DNA of 64,000 nt from assembly GCF_018129405.1 (NCBI RefSeq), contig NZ_JAFCLP010000022.1, positions 82,673 to 146,672 of the forward strand. Reading direction: 5' to 3'. Position numbers and translations under genes: made by a program. Shown one piece after another: positions 43,237-51,781 of this stretch. Source of the stretch: Bradyrhizobium iriomotense (lineage in GTDB: Bacteria; Pseudomonadota; Alphaproteobacteria; Rhizobiales; Xanthobacteraceae). The notes beneath the pieces were generated by a model. That model did no database searches and was not told the DNA's origin. It was given only the letters and a program-made list of their open reading frames with translations. Each line of letters opens with the position of its first letter. The first letter of the stretch is position 1.

Positions 43237-43355
43237 CCCTTGGCCTCCCCTGCCCGTTCATCCCCGCAGCACCGCAACACGCGGCCGGTTGCCGATGCGG
43301 CGCGCAAAATCTATGCTAACCCGCAAGCAAGACCAAGAACCCTGTGAGGATGCCC

Positions 43356-44318
43356 ATGCCCGCGCCGCTCGATCCCGTCATCGCCCAGATCATTCCGCTC
43401 ATGCCGATGCGCGATCCCGCGGTCATGACGCCACAGAGCGCCCGCGATTCCTTGCGCGCACTGGCTGCTTCGCGCGCGGCCATACCGCCGCCGCCGGTCG
43501 ATCGTGTGCAGGATATCAAGGTGAACGGCGGCGCCGGCCCGCTCGATGCGCGTATCTATCGGGTCGGCACCACGCCCGCTCCCACCGTGGTGTTCTTCCA
43601 TGGTGGCGGCTGGGTCGCCGGCGACCTCGAAACCCATGACCGGCAGGCGCGCAATCTCGCGATCGAGACCGGCGCCGTGGTCGTCTCCGTCGACTATCGG
43701 CGTCCGCCGGAGACGCGCTTTCCCGGCGCCTTCGAGGATGCCTTTGCCGCCGTGCGCGACGTGTTTGGCCGCATCGCGGAATTTGGCGGCGACGCCAGGC
43801 GCTTCGGCGTTGCCGGCGACAGCGCCGGCGGCAATCTCGCGGCCACCACCGCGATCGCCTGCCGCGATGCCGGCATCCGGCTCGCCGCGCAACTGCTGGT
43901 CTATCCCGTGACCGACGTCGTCGGCGCTTACGCCGATGCGGGCGAGAACGCGCGCTTTCCCTCACGCGCCGAGAATGCCGAAGGCTACTTCCTCACGCGC
44001 GCCACGATGGAATGGTTCTGCGGCCACTATCTCGCCGATCCCGCTCACGCAACCGACTGGCGCGTCTCGCCGCTGCGAGCCGCATCGCTCAAAGGCCTCG
44101 CACCCGCGGTCGTGACCACCGCCTGGTTCGACCCCCTGCGCGATGAGGGCACAGCCTATGCGCGGGCGCTGGAGGCCGCCGGCGTGCGGGTCAAGCATCA
44201 CGAGGGGCCCGGCCTGATCCATGGCTATTTCGGCATGGGCGACGCCTCGGACGTCGCGCGCGCCGAGGCGCAGCGTGCGCGGGCCGACTTCAAGGCATTG
44301 CTCGTGCGCGGCGTATAG
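43356..44318 (+). CDS. HSL-family alpha/beta hydrolase (esterase)
   Basis: 320 residues of the hormone-sensitive lipase type: oxyanion-hole HGGGWVAGDLETHD near 83-96, nucleophile Ser in GDSAGGNLA near 151-159, acid Asp in FDPLRDEG near 246 and His in HGYFGMGD near 285. Hydrolyses short acyl esters. Two ATGs lie close together; 43356 gives GAGG at six bases. Divergent from nitroreductase across ~120 bp. Natural substrate unknown. Confidence 0.9.
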   Translation: MPAPLDPVIAQIIPLMPMRDPAVMTPQSARDSLRALAASRAAIPPPPVDRVQDIKVNGGAGPLDARIYRVGTTPAPTVVFFHGGGWVAGDLETHDRQARNLAIETGAVVVSVDYRRPPETRFPGAFEDAFAAVRDVFGRIAEFGGDARRFGVAGDSAGGNLAATTAIACRDAGIRLAAQLLVYPVTDVVGAYADAGENARFPSRAENAEGYFLTRATMEWFCGHYLADPAHATDWRVSPLRAASLKGLAPAVVTTAWFDPLRDEGTAYARALEAAGVRVKHHEGPGLIHGYFGMGDASDVARAEAQRARADFKALLVRGV

Positions 44319-44334
44319 GGATGCGACGAACTTC

Positions 44335-44465
44335 GTAGCCCGGATGGAGCGAAGCGTAATCCGGGTTTCTAGCCACATGGGCGGTCGAGCGATCCGGTTG
44401 GCCTGGCCCCGGATTACGCTATCGGTCGGCGCTTCACGCCGACTCGCTAGCTTCATCCGGGCTAC
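44335..44465. repeat. REP pair, subtype B, with nested hairpin inside the right arm
   Basis: Left copy GTAGCCCGGATGGAGCG and the distal end CATCCGGGCTAC are present. The right arm is interrupted after ATTACGCT by about 30 bp containing the hairpin GTCGGCG-CTTCA-CGCCGAC. The spacer is also longer than in other pairs. A second event has therefore altered this copy. Confidence 0.8.
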
Positions 44466-44473
44466 GAAACTCG

Positions 44474-44716
44474 CTAGACGCTCTGCGCCCGCTGCGCCGC
44501 CGTGTGCCCCCAAGCCTCGTCCCAGTCCTGGCCGGAGGCGTCGACGACGCGGCCATCGGCCTCGAAGAACTTGTTGGGCACCTGGAAGATTGTGAGGATC
44601 AGCGCGCAGTGCAGCAAGCACCTGGCGCGAATCCCAGAGCAGGCCGCGCACACGTCAAGGCGAGACGCATTCAGCACGCGCCGCAAAATATCCGCATGCC
44701 GAGGCCCGGCCCGCAC
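44474..44716 (-). pseudogene. Possible gene remnant
   Basis: The C-terminal ~40 residues (FQVPNKFFEADGRVVDASGQ onward) read like a normal soluble protein, while the N-terminal part is Cys/Arg-rich and unlike a natural start. No ribosome site. It may be the tail of a decayed gene cut by the neighbouring REP event. Family not recognised. Confidence 0.3.
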
Positions 44717-44786
44717 CGATCCTGCTTGATTGCGCCATGATTCCCGGCTCCAATCCTCAGCGCCATTTCTGGTTTAGGAGACACCC

Positions 44787-45035
44787 ATGATGAAGCGGAT
44801 TTTCCTGGCTGCGATCGTTGCCACCTTTGCGGCGGGCTCGGCGTTCGCGGAGGACACCTGCGAGAGCAAGGCGGTCGGCAAGGACGGCAAGCCGCTGGCC
44901 GGCGCCGCCAAGACCTCGTTCCTGAAGAAGTGCAAGGCCGACGCCTGCGCGCCCAAGGCCGTCAGCGCCGACGGCAAGCCGCTCGCCGGCGCCGCCAAGA
45001 ACAGCTTTATGAAGAAGTGCGAAGTCAGCGCGTAA
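44787..45035 (+). CDS. PsiF repeat protein, exported
   Basis: 82 residues: signal peptide (MMKRIFLAAIVATFAAGSA, cut near FAED) and two PsiF repeats, CESKAVGKDGKPLAGAAK... and CAPKAVSADGKPLAGAAK..., each ending in KKC. PsiF was first noted as phosphate-starvation-inducible in E. coli; the role is unknown. Cys at each repeat end may form disulphides. AGGAG supports the start. Confidence 0.9.
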   Translation: MMKRIFLAAIVATFAAGSAFAEDTCESKAVGKDGKPLAGAAKTSFLKKCKADACAPKAVSADGKPLAGAAKNSFMKKCEVSA

Positions 45036-45062
45036 GGCGCGCTTGCGAATTCGAGCACTCTC

Positions 45063-45143
45063 GTGCCCCGGACGCAGCGCAGCGCTTCCCTGGCGATGCA
45101 AAGCATCGTCCAGTGGCGGTGCGCTGCAGAGCCGGGGCCCACG
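45063..45143. repeat. Interspersed inverted repeat, GTGCCCCGGACGCAGCG family
   Basis: GTGCCCCGGACGCAGCGCAG pairs imperfectly with CTGCAGAGCCGGGGCCCA, and the inner GCGATGCAAAGCATCGTC forms its own hairpin. It lies between the PsiF gene and the convergent methyltransferase. Confidence 0.75.
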
Positions 45144-45184
45144 CTTCCATGTGGATTCCGAGAGATGGGCGCGTCGAACGCCCG

Positions 45185-45961
45185 TCAGGCCTGCTTCAGC
45201 AGATGCCGGGCGAATTCGGGCAGCGTGCGGAAGGCCATGTGCAAATTGTCGTTGAAGGAAGCGGTCTGATAACCGTGGTGCTGCCAGGCGAGAACAAGCG
45301 CCGTGCGGCTGAAGATCGAGACGTGGCCGTTGCGCGGGCCGACATACCACCAATTGACGCCATGCATCTCAAAATCGGGTGGCTGCACCAGTGTCGAGAA
45401 CAACACGAGCCCATCCTCCTTCGTGCTTGACGCGATGGCGGCGATACCGGCCATCGGATCGGGCATGTGCTCCAGCGTCTCGAAGCAGGTGACGATATCG
45501 AATTTTTCCTGCGGCGGCCGCGCGAAGTCGGCCACGAAGGGATCAAAGGTCTGCGCCTCCAGGAAGCCGCAAGCGCGCAACGTTGCGCTCAGCAAGCCGT
45601 CGCCGCCGCCATAGTCGAGCAAACGCAGCTCCGCCTTCCTCGCTCCGAAAAAATGTTGCACCAACTTTGCGCTGTTGGTCGGCCGAACCTCCCTGTAGTC
45701 GGGATCGACCTCGATATACCCGTCGTTATAGATGTCGGCCTTGAAGTTCGCATCGCTCCAATCGTCGAACGCATCGGTGAACAGAAATCCGCAGACCTGG
45801 CAGCGGTGGTAATACACCGGCCTCCCCAATAGCGGCAGTCGCCCGCGGCGCGCTTCATTGCAGTGTTTGGCGAAATCGACCACGCCGAACAGTGCGGCCT
45901 CCGCGCTGCAGATCTTGCACGGCAGAGGCGCCGTAGAAACCTCTTTCAGCTTGGCGATCAC
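45185..45961 (-). CDS. SAM methyltransferase with N-terminal Cys cluster
   Basis: 258 residues. An N-terminal Zn-ribbon-like part (PCKICSAE and HRCQVCGFL, CxxC pairs near 15-18 and 54-57) precedes a class I SAM fold: motif I RLLDYGGGDGLLSATL near 114-129, then DIVTCFETLEHMPDP near 154-168. The Cys-cluster + methyltransferase architecture is common in sugar- and glycolipid-modifying enzymes. No strong ribosome site is visible. Neighbours give no clue to substrate. Confidence 0.85.
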   Translation of the reverse strand: MIAKLKEVSTAPLPCKICSAEAALFGVVDFAKHCNEARRGRLPLLGRPVYYHRCQVCGFLFTDAFDDWSDANFKADIYNDGYIEVDPDYREVRPTNSAKLVQHFFGARKAELRLLDYGGGDGLLSATLRACGFLEAQTFDPFVADFARPPQEKFDIVTCFETLEHMPDPMAGIAAIASSTKEDGLVLFSTLVQPPDFEMHGVNWWYVGPRNGHVSIFSRTALVLAWQHHGYQTASFNDNLHMAFRTLPEFARHLLKQA

Positions 45962-46308
45962 GCCCCGTTCCGCAAATTTTCATCCGGAGCGGACCATCGC
46001 CCGTGAGAGTTGCGCGAGGCTTGCGCGGTCGCGCGCCGTGGCCGCGCCGACCAGTGCGTCTCCTCCCGTTTTTCTCAAGCGTAGCGAACGAGTTCGCGGC
46101 GTTCAAGACGCATCGGCGCGTACTTGCACCGGCGAGTTCCCATCGCTCGCGCGACAGAGCGTCAGTTGGACTGTTGCGACAGCTTTCGCGAAGCGACGCA
46201 CATGCGTCGCCTGGGCGTCACACGCCCGTCGTCGGCGACGCTCGATAATCTCTGCCTCATTCCGATCGAGCGCGCACAGATTGCGCAACAAAAGCAAGGG
46301 GCACTCGC
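45962..46308. other. Intergenic stretch, promoter region of a large phosphodiesterase gene
   Basis: 347 bp without a clear gene. Several short palindromes occur (GGTGCAAGTACGCGCC-like and GCGACGCACATGCGTCGC at ~46192-46209). The latter inverted repeat, about 100 bp before the phosphatase gene, could be a regulator site but may be chance in this GC-rich DNA. Confidence 0.35.
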
Positions 46309-48519
46309 GTGAAGAAGCTCTTCTGTCTGATATCGTCCATATCGCTCGCGGCATCGCTGGCCGGCGCTGCGGCGCCGGCACAGGCCGATCAGGATGACAA
46401 CGGCCGCGACCGCGGTTCCGACAACTTCCGCGATCGCGACCATGATCGAGGCCACCACCACCGCAGATCGCCAGTGATCCTCGTCTCGCTCGATGGCGCA
46501 AAGCCCGATTTCATCCAGCAATTCATCGAGGAAGGCGTGCTGCCGCGCGATGGCGGGCTGGCGCGGCTGAGCCGCCATGGTGCGGTGGCGTTGCAGAACA
46601 TCACGGCCTCGCCCTCGCTCACCGCGGTCTCCCATATCGAGATCGCCACCGGCTCGACCGCCGTTCACAACGACATCCCCTCCAACACCTTCCAGGCCAT
46701 CGTCGGCCCGATCACATCGAGCCTCAGCGGTTTTGCGGCGCCGATCGGCGGCTATCGCGAGAGCCCGCTTGGGCCCTCGCCGCAGCCGACCGCCGCGCCG
46801 CTGTGGGTGCAACTGCGCCAGCAGGGAAAGAAGGTGGTCACCGCGACGTGGCCGGGCGGCGACGGCGCCGACATCTCGATCAACGGCACCGTGGTGCAGC
46901 CGGCCCAGCCGATCCGCGTCACCGACTACACCGTGCCGTTCGGCGCGTTCGGCGGGCTCAGCGCACAGGGCTTCCAGTTCTCGCAGTCGAACTTCATCCC
47001 GGATCCGGCGGTAGGCGCATCGCTCCAGGCGGCCGGCCGCTTCTCGTTCAGCCCGGTGATGGCAACGCCGACGCCGATCGAGACGTTCTCATGCGCATCG
47101 GCGCAGACCGCGACCTGCACCAACGCGGCCACGCAAGACGTCAAATACGCGATCCGGGTGGCGGCGATCGACACCACCAACGACAACAAGGTCAACTACG
47201 ACACCCTCGTGTTCTTCGACGCCACACGCGGCATCACGGCCGGGCCGTTCGCGCCGCCGTCGACCGGACCCGCCTGTGCGAAGTTCGGCGGGGAGAACGC
47301 GCCGTTCTTCTTCGAGGGCAGCGGCGCCAGGGTCGGCGCCGCCTACTTCGTCTCGCAGCTTGCGCCCGATCTGTCGGTGGTGCACTTTGCCCGCTACGGC
47401 GCCAATTACATCCCGCGCAATGCGGCCGTGCTGGCCGACGTCGACGACATCAACAACAGCATCGGGTTCTGGCGCCCGCAGGCCGACTTCCGCATCCCGG
47501 AGCGGCTCAGCCCGGGCTTCATCGGCTTCCCCGACATCGAGATCGAGGCGATGTACGAGGACATGGTCAAGACCTTCGTGCGCTACCAGGCCGATATCGG
47601 CGAGCGCGCGATCAAGAACCATCCCGACGCCGATCTGGTGATGATCTATATCGAGCAGCCTGACGGCTCCGAGCATCAGTTCCTGCTCACCGATCCCCGC
47701 CAGGGCACAAACCCGAAGGACCCGAGCTCGATCGGCGCCGGCCAGGACGCCGCCAAGGTCGCCCGCTACAAATCGTACATCCGCTTCGCCTATCAGACCG
47801 CCGACAAGGCGGTGAAGCAGATCACTGAGGCGGCGGGGCCGGACAGCAACATCATCGTCGTGTCGGACCACGGCTTCGCGCCGTTCCACAGCTCGGTCAG
47901 CATGACCAACATCCTGAAGAATGCCGGCATCGACACCAGCAAGGTGGCGATCCGCACCTCGGGTCCGGCGGTCAACATCTACGTCAACCTGCAGCAGCGC
48001 GAACAGGGCGGCACCGTCGATCCCGCGGCCTACAGCGCGCTGGTGACGCAGATCACCGACGCCGTGAAGAACGCGGTCGATCCAAATCCGAAGTTCAACT
48101 TCTCGCTCGAGGGCGGACGACTCTTCACCGTGGTCGAGACCCGACCGCTCCAATGCGAGGCCACGATCGGGCAATGCACCAGCAAGACCATCGGCCAGGA
48201 TTTCGGCGATGTGTTCGCGCTGATGGCTCCGGGCTACAATTTCGACGGCGTCCAAAACCCCGGCGTCGCCCGGCTCGGCGATGGCCCGTTCAACGCGGCA
48301 ACGACCACGCTGTCGATGCCCAATTTCTACGGCGCCCACGGCCACGATCCAAAGCTGCCGGTGATGAGCGCGACCTTCATCGCCGCCGGCCCGCAGATCC
48401 GCAACAACACGACGATCCGCCGTATGCGCAATCTCGACGTGGCCCCGACCATCATGCAACTCCTGGGCGTCAGGCCGCGCCAGGTCGATGGCGAGGTGCT
48501 GCGCGAGATTTTGCGGTAG
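46309..48519 (+). CDS. Exported alkaline-phosphatase-superfamily phosphodiesterase
   Basis: 736 residues. Signal peptide (~1-27), then an Asp/Arg/His-rich segment (DRDHDRGHHHRRSP), then a type I phosphodiesterase/nucleotide pyrophosphatase fold: first metal Asp in ILVSLDGAKPDF, nucleophile Thr in SLTAVSHIEIATG, metal residues in IEQPDGSEHQFLL and VVSDHGFAPF, and late His in AHGHDPKLPVM. It hydrolyses phosphate esters or diesters in the periplasm; natural substrate unknown. GTG 46309 has AAGGGG seven bases upstream. Confidence 0.85.
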   Translation: MKKLFCLISSISLAASLAGAAAPAQADQDDNGRDRGSDNFRDRDHDRGHHHRRSPVILVSLDGAKPDFIQQFIEEGVLPRDGGLARLSRHGAVALQNITASPSLTAVSHIEIATGSTAVHNDIPSNTFQAIVGPITSSLSGFAAPIGGYRESPLGPSPQPTAAPLWVQLRQQGKKVVTATWPGGDGADISINGTVVQPAQPIRVTDYTVPFGAFGGLSAQGFQFSQSNFIPDPAVGASLQAAGRFSFSPVMATPTPIETFSCASAQTATCTNAATQDVKYAIRVAAIDTTNDNKVNYDTLVFFDATRGITAGPFAPPSTGPACAKFGGENAPFFFEGSGARVGAAYFVSQLAPDLSVVHFARYGANYIPRNAAVLADVDDINNSIGFWRPQADFRIPERLSPGFIGFPDIEIEAMYEDMVKTFVRYQADIGERAIKNHPDADLVMIYIEQPDGSEHQFLLTDPRQGTNPKDPSSIGAGQDAAKVARYKSYIRFAYQTADKAVKQITEAAGPDSNIIVVSDHGFAPFHSSVSMTNILKNAGIDTSKVAIRTSGPAVNIYVNLQQREQGGTVDPAAYSALVTQITDAVKNAVDPNPKFNFSLEGGRLFTVVETRPLQCEATIGQCTSKTIGQDFGDVFALMAPGYNFDGVQNPGVARLGDGPFNAATTTLSMPNFYGAHGHDPKLPVMSATFIAAGPQIRNNTTIRRMRNLDVAPTIMQLLGVRPRQVDGEVLREILR

Positions 48520-49069
48520 CCGGTTGACGGCCGCACGGGATGGGCGCCGATCAGCGCCCATCCCGCATCGCCATGTCCGTCCACGTCGCGCAATTAGCCC
48601 CTCGCCGATGCGAGCAAATCGGCGGACTACAACCACCGGACGGGTGGCACGAATTTTATGCGTTTATGTATGATTTAACTCACAGCGCCTTTCCAGTTCG
48701 GCTGTAAAATGCAACTGCGCAACGCGGTGGCTCTCGGGTCTTCCGCTTTGCGGTCGAGTTGCTGAAACCGATTGGGGCTCTATGCAGATAGGGCTGAAAA
48801 GGCCGCCAGGATCAGGCCCCACTACCCGCTTCCGGGAGCGAGTTGCCCAAAGGTTGGCGGACACGACAACCGTGCCTCGCCTGACATGGCGCTCACCGGA
48901 AGGGAGGTTTGCTGCATATGATTTGGGGGCCGCTTCGTTCAGCGAAATGCCGGCGCGTGCGCAAGCGGGCGTTGACTTTGCTTGGAGCACGCGGTGCCCG
49001 GTGGGCGCTGTCAATGGCGGCGCCCTCTGCTATCCTGCCCCCGTTCTGCCAGGTAGCGGGGTGGTCGAC
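48520..49069. other. Intergenic stretch of ~550 bp before the cyclase cluster
   Basis: No gene is credible here; the long frame reaching back to 48782 is rich in Arg/Pro/Cys and lacks family similarity. An AT-rich patch (TTTATGCGTTTATGTATG, ~48656-48673) stands out and could contain a promoter for the cyclase operon. No interspersed repeat is recognised. Confidence 0.45.
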
Positions 49070-50860
49070 GTGAACCATCCGGAGATCGATGTTGCAGAGG
49101 CCCCGCCAACGCGGCGCGTACTTGCAATTCTGGCGGCCGACGTCGTGGGCTATGCTCGCCTGACCGAGGTGGCGGAGGAAGCCACGCACATCCGCCTGCG
49201 AGCGCTTCGTTTCGGCGTGATCAACCCGTGCATCGTCTCCTTTCGCGGCAGGATCGTGAAGAACACGGGGGACGGCTTTCTCGCCTCTTTCGATTCCTCG
49301 CTCGATGCCGCGCGCTGTGCGGTCGCCTTGCAAGCCGAAGTCGCGGCGGCGCAGACCCGGGAAGGATACGATCGGAAGATACAATTTCGAATAGGTCTGA
49401 ACGTTGCGCAGACCATCGTCGAATCCGAGGACATCTTCGGCAAGGGCGTCAACATCGCAGCGAGGCTCGAGCAGTCGGCGCCGGCTGGCGGCGTGGTGCT
49501 TTCGGATGAGATGTTCCAGCAGATCAAGGACCGGCTCGACGTACCCGTCCAGGATCTGGGCGCCCTCCGGCTCAAGCATCTCGCACGCCCCGTTCACGCT
49601 TATTCTCTCCTGCTGCCAGAGGCCGAGCGATTGCCGTCGAGCGGCGGCCGCAAGGCGAGCCGCCAGGCCAAGGTGCCCTACATCGCGGTGCTGCCGTTTC
49701 GCACGCAGGGAGCGAACCCGGAGGACGATTACTTCGGCGACGGGACGGCCGACGAGATCGTCGTGGCGCTTCAGAGCCTCCGCGGGCTGTTCGTCATTTC
49801 GAGCATGTCCACGTCTCCCTATCGGAGCGGACCGATCGACAGCCAGAAGATCGGCCAGGAGCTCGGCGTCCGATACGTCTTGAGCGGCAGCATCAGGCGG
49901 GCCGACAAGCGGCTTCGCATTGGCGTGGAATTGAAGGACGTCGAAGCAGGCGTCGTGCTCTGGGCCGATCACTATGACGGCGATGTCTCCGAACTGTTCG
50001 AATTTCAAAGCCGCATTGCGACACGCATCGTATGGAGCATCGCTCCCCAGGTCCGCGAGGCGGAGCTGAAGCGCGCGCTGCAAAAGCGCTCGGACAATCT
50101 CAATGCCTACGAGCTGCTCATGAAGGCGATCGACTTCATGTATCGCATGAATTTCTTCGACTTCGGCCGGGCGGGCGAGCTGCTGCAGGCCGCAATCGCT
50201 TCGGATCCGAGCTATGCGACGCCCTATGCCTATGCAGCGCTCTGGCACATTCACAATGTCGCGCAAGGCTGGGGCGCCGAGGGCGGCCCCGACGCGGCGG
50301 AAGCCGCGCGCCTTGCCACGGCCGCGGTCGATCGTGCGCCGGCAGATGGCTTTGCGCTCGCCGTTCTCGGACACACCAAGGCGCTGTTGTTCAAGGACTA
50401 CGACGCATCGCTCGACCTCTTTGACAGAGCGTTGAGCGCGTCGCCCGGAAATGCTATGGCTTGGACCCTTAGCAGTGGCGTGTACGGCTACCTTGAGGAG
50501 GGCCAATCGGCGATCACGCGCGCTGAACAGGGATTGCGTCTGTCGCCGGCCGATACCCAGGCATATTTCTACCTGATGTTCCTCGGCCAAGCGCATTACA
50601 TCAACGGCAATTACGACGAGGCGGTTGTGTGGGCCCGCAAGACCGCAGCTCTGAACGGACGGCTGTCCGCCAACCTGCGTATTCTGGCAGCCGCCTATGT
50701 TGCGAAGGGCCAGGACGAGGAGGCCCGGGGCGTCACCAGGATGCTTTTGGACATCCAGCCTCGATTCAAGCTTTCGGCCTATCGTGAGCGATGCCCCTTC
50801 AAAATAGGTTTGCGGGAACGCTTCATCGGACATTTGCGAGAGGCAGGCTTGCCGGATTGA
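49070..50860 (+). CDS. Class III nucleotidyl cyclase with TolB-like and TPR domains
   Basis: 596 residues. Cyclase domain ~15-180: metal Asp in LAILAADVVGYARL, Lys and second metal Asp in VKNTGDGFLASF, Asn and Arg in GVNIAARLEQ. A TolB-like/FlgO-type region follows (~205-340, VLPFRTQGANPEDDYFGDG), then TPR repeats. The position usually occupied by an Asp (in IYGDGVN) is Lys here (FGKGVN), so substrate choice is unclear. GTG 49070 follows GGGGTGG. Starts a tight three-gene run with the PAP2-type and subtilase genes. Confidence 0.85.
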   Translation: MNHPEIDVAEAPPTRRVLAILAADVVGYARLTEVAEEATHIRLRALRFGVINPCIVSFRGRIVKNTGDGFLASFDSSLDAARCAVALQAEVAAAQTREGYDRKIQFRIGLNVAQTIVESEDIFGKGVNIAARLEQSAPAGGVVLSDEMFQQIKDRLDVPVQDLGALRLKHLARPVHAYSLLLPEAERLPSSGGRKASRQAKVPYIAVLPFRTQGANPEDDYFGDGTADEIVVALQSLRGLFVISSMSTSPYRSGPIDSQKIGQELGVRYVLSGSIRRADKRLRIGVELKDVEAGVVLWADHYDGDVSELFEFQSRIATRIVWSIAPQVREAELKRALQKRSDNLNAYELLMKAIDFMYRMNFFDFGRAGELLQAAIASDPSYATPYAYAALWHIHNVAQGWGAEGGPDAAEAARLATAAVDRAPADGFALAVLGHTKALLFKDYDASLDLFDRALSASPGNAMAWTLSSGVYGYLEEGQSAITRAEQGLRLSPADTQAYFYLMFLGQAHYINGNYDEAVVWARKTAALNGRLSANLRILAAAYVAKGQDEEARGVTRMLLDIQPRFKLSAYRERCPFKIGLRERFIGHLREAGLPD

Positions 50861-50901
50861 AACCATGCTGCATTTGCAGCCAACCACAGGAGGATCCCGT
50901 C

Positions 50902-51744
50902 ATGGGGGGCAATTGGTTCGGAGGCAACTGGTTTGGTGGCAATTGGTTCGGAGGAAACTGGTCAGGCGGCTCGGGCGGCGGTGGATCGCCCGTGTTCGCG
51001 ATGCGCGCCGATCGGCCGCTTGCCGAGATCGCCATCACTCGGGACTACAGCGCCAAGTTCCGAGACGCGGAATGGGATCCGGATCTGCGCGCCATAGCGA
51101 TCCTGCCGGAATTTCTGTCGCAGCAGGTTGACGGCAAGTATTGGCAGGCGGCGGTCGCGCTGCCACCGCCCACCTACCCGGTCACTGCGAAGATGATCAA
51201 CGAGGTTCTGGTGCTGGCGGTCGCGGAGCGGCCGGAAGCGCTCGGCGAAATCGTGGAGGAGAACCAGAATTTTCAGATGCGCTGGCTGCAGCTTCTCAAC
51301 ATCACCGCCACGTCCCACCCGCACACGTTCCTGCTGATGAAGATCATGGCCCGGGTCGGTGAGTTTGCGATGGTCGCGCTCAAGCTCCAATATTCGAACC
51401 CGCCTGGTGCCACCGCCCCACCCTATTGGTACCAGCCGCGACCAAGCCAGGTCTGCCCGACGCTGTATCCGCCGGTCCAGGTCCCGGGGCACCCGGCCTA
51501 TCCGGCGGGACACGCGCTCATCGGCACGCTCACCTCCGAATGCCTGGCCGACCTGCTGCCTCAATACAAGGAGCCGTTGCGCGCATTGGCGGCGCGAGTC
51601 GGGATGAACCGCATGATCGCAGGATTGCACTATCGCGAGGACATCGACGCAGGCGCCAGGGCCGCGGTCGCCATAAGGCCCTTCCTGCAGGCTTGCAAGT
51701 TCTACGCGGCCACGTTCGAACTCGCGAAGACCGAATGGCAGTGA
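50902..51744 (+). CDS. PAP2/vanadium-haloperoxidase-fold protein with GGNWF repeats
   Basis: 280 residues. The N-terminus has four tandem GGNWF/S units in ~20 residues followed by a Gly/Ser linker. The PAP2 fold appears in motifs YWYQPRPSQ, HPAYPAGHALIG and NRMIAGLHYREDID, corresponding to the Lys/Arg, P-x-GH and R/H sites of vanadium haloperoxidases and phosphatidic-acid phosphatases. No signal peptide is visible. Activity (phosphatase or haloperoxidase) is open. AGGAGG precedes ATG 50902; gap to the upstream cyclase 41 bp, to the subtilase 37 bp, suggesting one operon. Confidence 0.8.
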   Translation: MGGNWFGGNWFGGNWFGGNWSGGSGGGGSPVFAMRADRPLAEIAITRDYSAKFRDAEWDPDLRAIAILPEFLSQQVDGKYWQAAVALPPPTYPVTAKMINEVLVLAVAERPEALGEIVEENQNFQMRWLQLLNITATSHPHTFLLMKIMARVGEFAMVALKLQYSNPPGATAPPYWYQPRPSQVCPTLYPPVQVPGHPAYPAGHALIGTLTSECLADLLPQYKEPLRALAARVGMNRMIAGLHYREDIDAGARAAVAIRPFLQACKFYAATFELAKTEWQ

Positions 51745-51781
51745 GACCACGCGCAACCTGACCACGGCAGCGGAGGCAACC

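Larger units (their letters stand above)
44319..44786. other. Intergenic stretch with an enlarged REP pair and a gene remnant
   Basis: It contains the enlarged subtype B REP pair (44335-44465) and a possible remnant ORF (44474-44716, minus strand). Otherwise I see no gene. The promoter of the PsiF gene at 44787 should lie near 44720-44770. Confidence 0.5.

Noticed and set aside
48782-49069. N-terminal extension of the cyclase-TPR gene
   Set aside because: No family similarity and unlikely composition; GTG 49070 has a good ribosome site.
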